DNA of 64,000 bases from Massilia sp. YIM B02763 (GTDB lineage Bacteria > Pseudomonadota > Gammaproteobacteria > Burkholderiales > Burkholderiaceae_D), in the NCBI RefSeq assembly GCF_030412015.1, contig NZ_JASNRD010000001.1, positions 682,001 to 746,000 of the forward strand, in the 5' to 3' direction. This document shows, in pieces, positions 63,194-64,000 of the stretch (positions within the stretch are counted from its first letter, which is position 1; each line of letters starts with the position of its first letter). A program made the position numbers and the translations under genes. The notes beneath the pieces are model-generated. The model was given only the letters and a program-made list of their open reading frames with translations, did not search any database and was not told the origin of the DNA.

Positions 63194-63353
63194 TTGGAAA
63201 AACTTCCCCGGAAAACCTGCGATAATAACAGGCTTATCCCCGGGCAGTCAAAGAATCCGTGCTTTTTTCGGGCTTCCCATCCACGAACGTGGCTGACGCC
63301 CATCGAGCTGCCCAACGTGCTGCTCATTTTGCAGCTATCTATCTGTTTTGCTT

Positions 63354-63989
63354 ATGAATATTGGACAGGCCGACATCATACCAAGTTCCGCGCAGCCTGG
63401 CACATCTTTGCGCCTGATTCTTGCTTCCAGCTCGGCTTACCGGCGCGAATTGCTGGGCCGCCTGCGCCTGCCCTTCGAAGCGATCGCCCCGCACGTCGAC
63501 GAGACGCCGCTGCCCGGCGAAGCGCCCGAGGCGACGGCCCTGCGCCTGGCGCGCGACAAGGCGCACGCCATCGCCCGCCTGCACCCGGGCGCGCTCGTGA
63601 TCGGTTCGGACCAGGTCGCCACGCTGGACGGCGCGCAGATCGGCAAGCCCGGCGACCATGCGCGCGCCCTGGCGCAACTGCAAACAATGCGCGGCCGCCG
63701 CGTCGTGTTCCATACCGCCCTGTGCCTGTGGGACGGCCGCACCGATACCTTCGAGCTCGACAACGTCCAGGTCTTCGTCGACTTCCGCGACTTGCCGGAC
63801 GCCGAACTGGATGCCTATCTGCGCATCGAACAACCCTACGACTGCGCCGGCAGCGCCAAGAACGAAGGCCTCGGCATCGCCTTGCTCGAACGCATCGACA
63901 GCAGCGACCCGACGGCCCTCACCGGCCTGCCCCTGATCGCCCTGACGGGCATGCTGCGCCGCGCCGGCGTGGCCTTTTTCGCCGATTGA
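63354..63989 (+). CDS. yceF: Maf-like nucleotide pyrophosphatase (YceF type, m7GTP)
   Basis: A 211-residue Maf/HAM1-fold pyrophosphatase that hydrolyses modified NTPs. LILASSSAYRRELLGRL is the opening motif, GSDQVATLDG carries the catalytic Asp, and the NEGLGIALLERIDSSDP segment is typical of the YceF subgroup with m7GTP preference. An in-frame TTG at 63348 is possible, but the ATG at 63354 is the usual N-terminus. Divergent from yceD, its common neighbour. Confidence 0.92.
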   Translation: MNIGQADIIPSSAQPGTSLRLILASSSAYRRELLGRLRLPFEAIAPHVDETPLPGEAPEATALRLARDKAHAIARLHPGALVIGSDQVATLDGAQIGKPGDHARALAQLQTMRGRRVVFHTALCLWDGRTDTFELDNVQVFVDFRDLPDAELDAYLRIEQPYDCAGSAKNEGLGIALLERIDSSDPTALTGLPLIALTGMLRRAGVAFFAD

Positions 63990-64000
63990 TTGTTTACTTA

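Overview
The window reads as a chromosomal segment of a GC-rich betaproteobacterium of the Oxalobacteraceae (Massilia-like). Supporting this are the gene orders rpoE-rseA-mucD, lepA-lepB-rnc-era-recO-pdxJ-acpS-uvrC-pgsA-tRNA and yceD-rpmF-plsX-fabH-fabD-fabG-acpP-fabF, the many Liv-type ABC genes, and a Burkholderiales-type porin. The genus is inferred; no 16S rRNA gene is present.

Bases 1-3,430 hold a VapC toxin whose antitoxin runs off the left edge, a small zinc-ribbon/membrane protein, a remnant of an MFS aromatic-acid transporter, a LysR regulator and a porin. Bases 3,430-25,130 look like one catabolic region: a secreted amidohydrolase, a TetR regulator, two related FAD monooxygenases, a VOC protein, a branched-chain-type ABC transporter with an Old Yellow Enzyme gene, a chemoreceptor, a three-subunit molybdenum hydroxylase (triheme cytochrome c, 2Fe-2S, molybdopterin), an orphan response regulator without its phospho-acceptor Asp, a GGDEF/EAL protein and an MFS transporter. 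Eight copies of one palindrome (about TKATCGWWCGATMA) lie in its intergenic regions, so porin, uptake, oxidation and chemotaxis genes probably form one regulon under the TetR protein. Oxidation of an N-heteroaromatic or related ring compound is the best guess for the pathway; the substrate is unknown.

Bases 25,185-32,000 hold an SDR/HxlR pair, a YjaB-type acetyltransferase, an unknown gene, and a group of exported sugar-type proteins (TolB-like propeller, Gfo/Idh/MocA oxidoreductase, DUF1080).

Bases 32,281-39,978 are an integrated element bounded by a 48-bp direct repeat of the tRNA-Cys 3' end. It carries a tyrosine integrase broken by a 1,231-bp IS3-family insertion and AT-rich cargo: a 302-residue unknown protein and a DUF3857/transglutaminase gene split by two frameshifts. 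Directly next to it is an array of ten tRNA-Gly-like genes on the minus strand, generated by nested tandem duplications. Two copies carry a GCG anticodon and several others are visibly decayed.

Bases 41,330-63,989 are conserved housekeeping genes, almost all on the minus strand: phospholipid synthesis (pgsA), repair (uvrC, recO), cofactor and ACP modification (pdxJ, acpS), ribosome and RNA functions (era, rnc, lepA, rpmF), signal peptidase, the sigma-E module and the type II fatty-acid synthesis cluster. Oddities here are the apparent absence of rseB, a 97-residue anti-sigma factor without a membrane segment, and an HEFGH zincin-like gene between lepA and the glutaredoxin gene.
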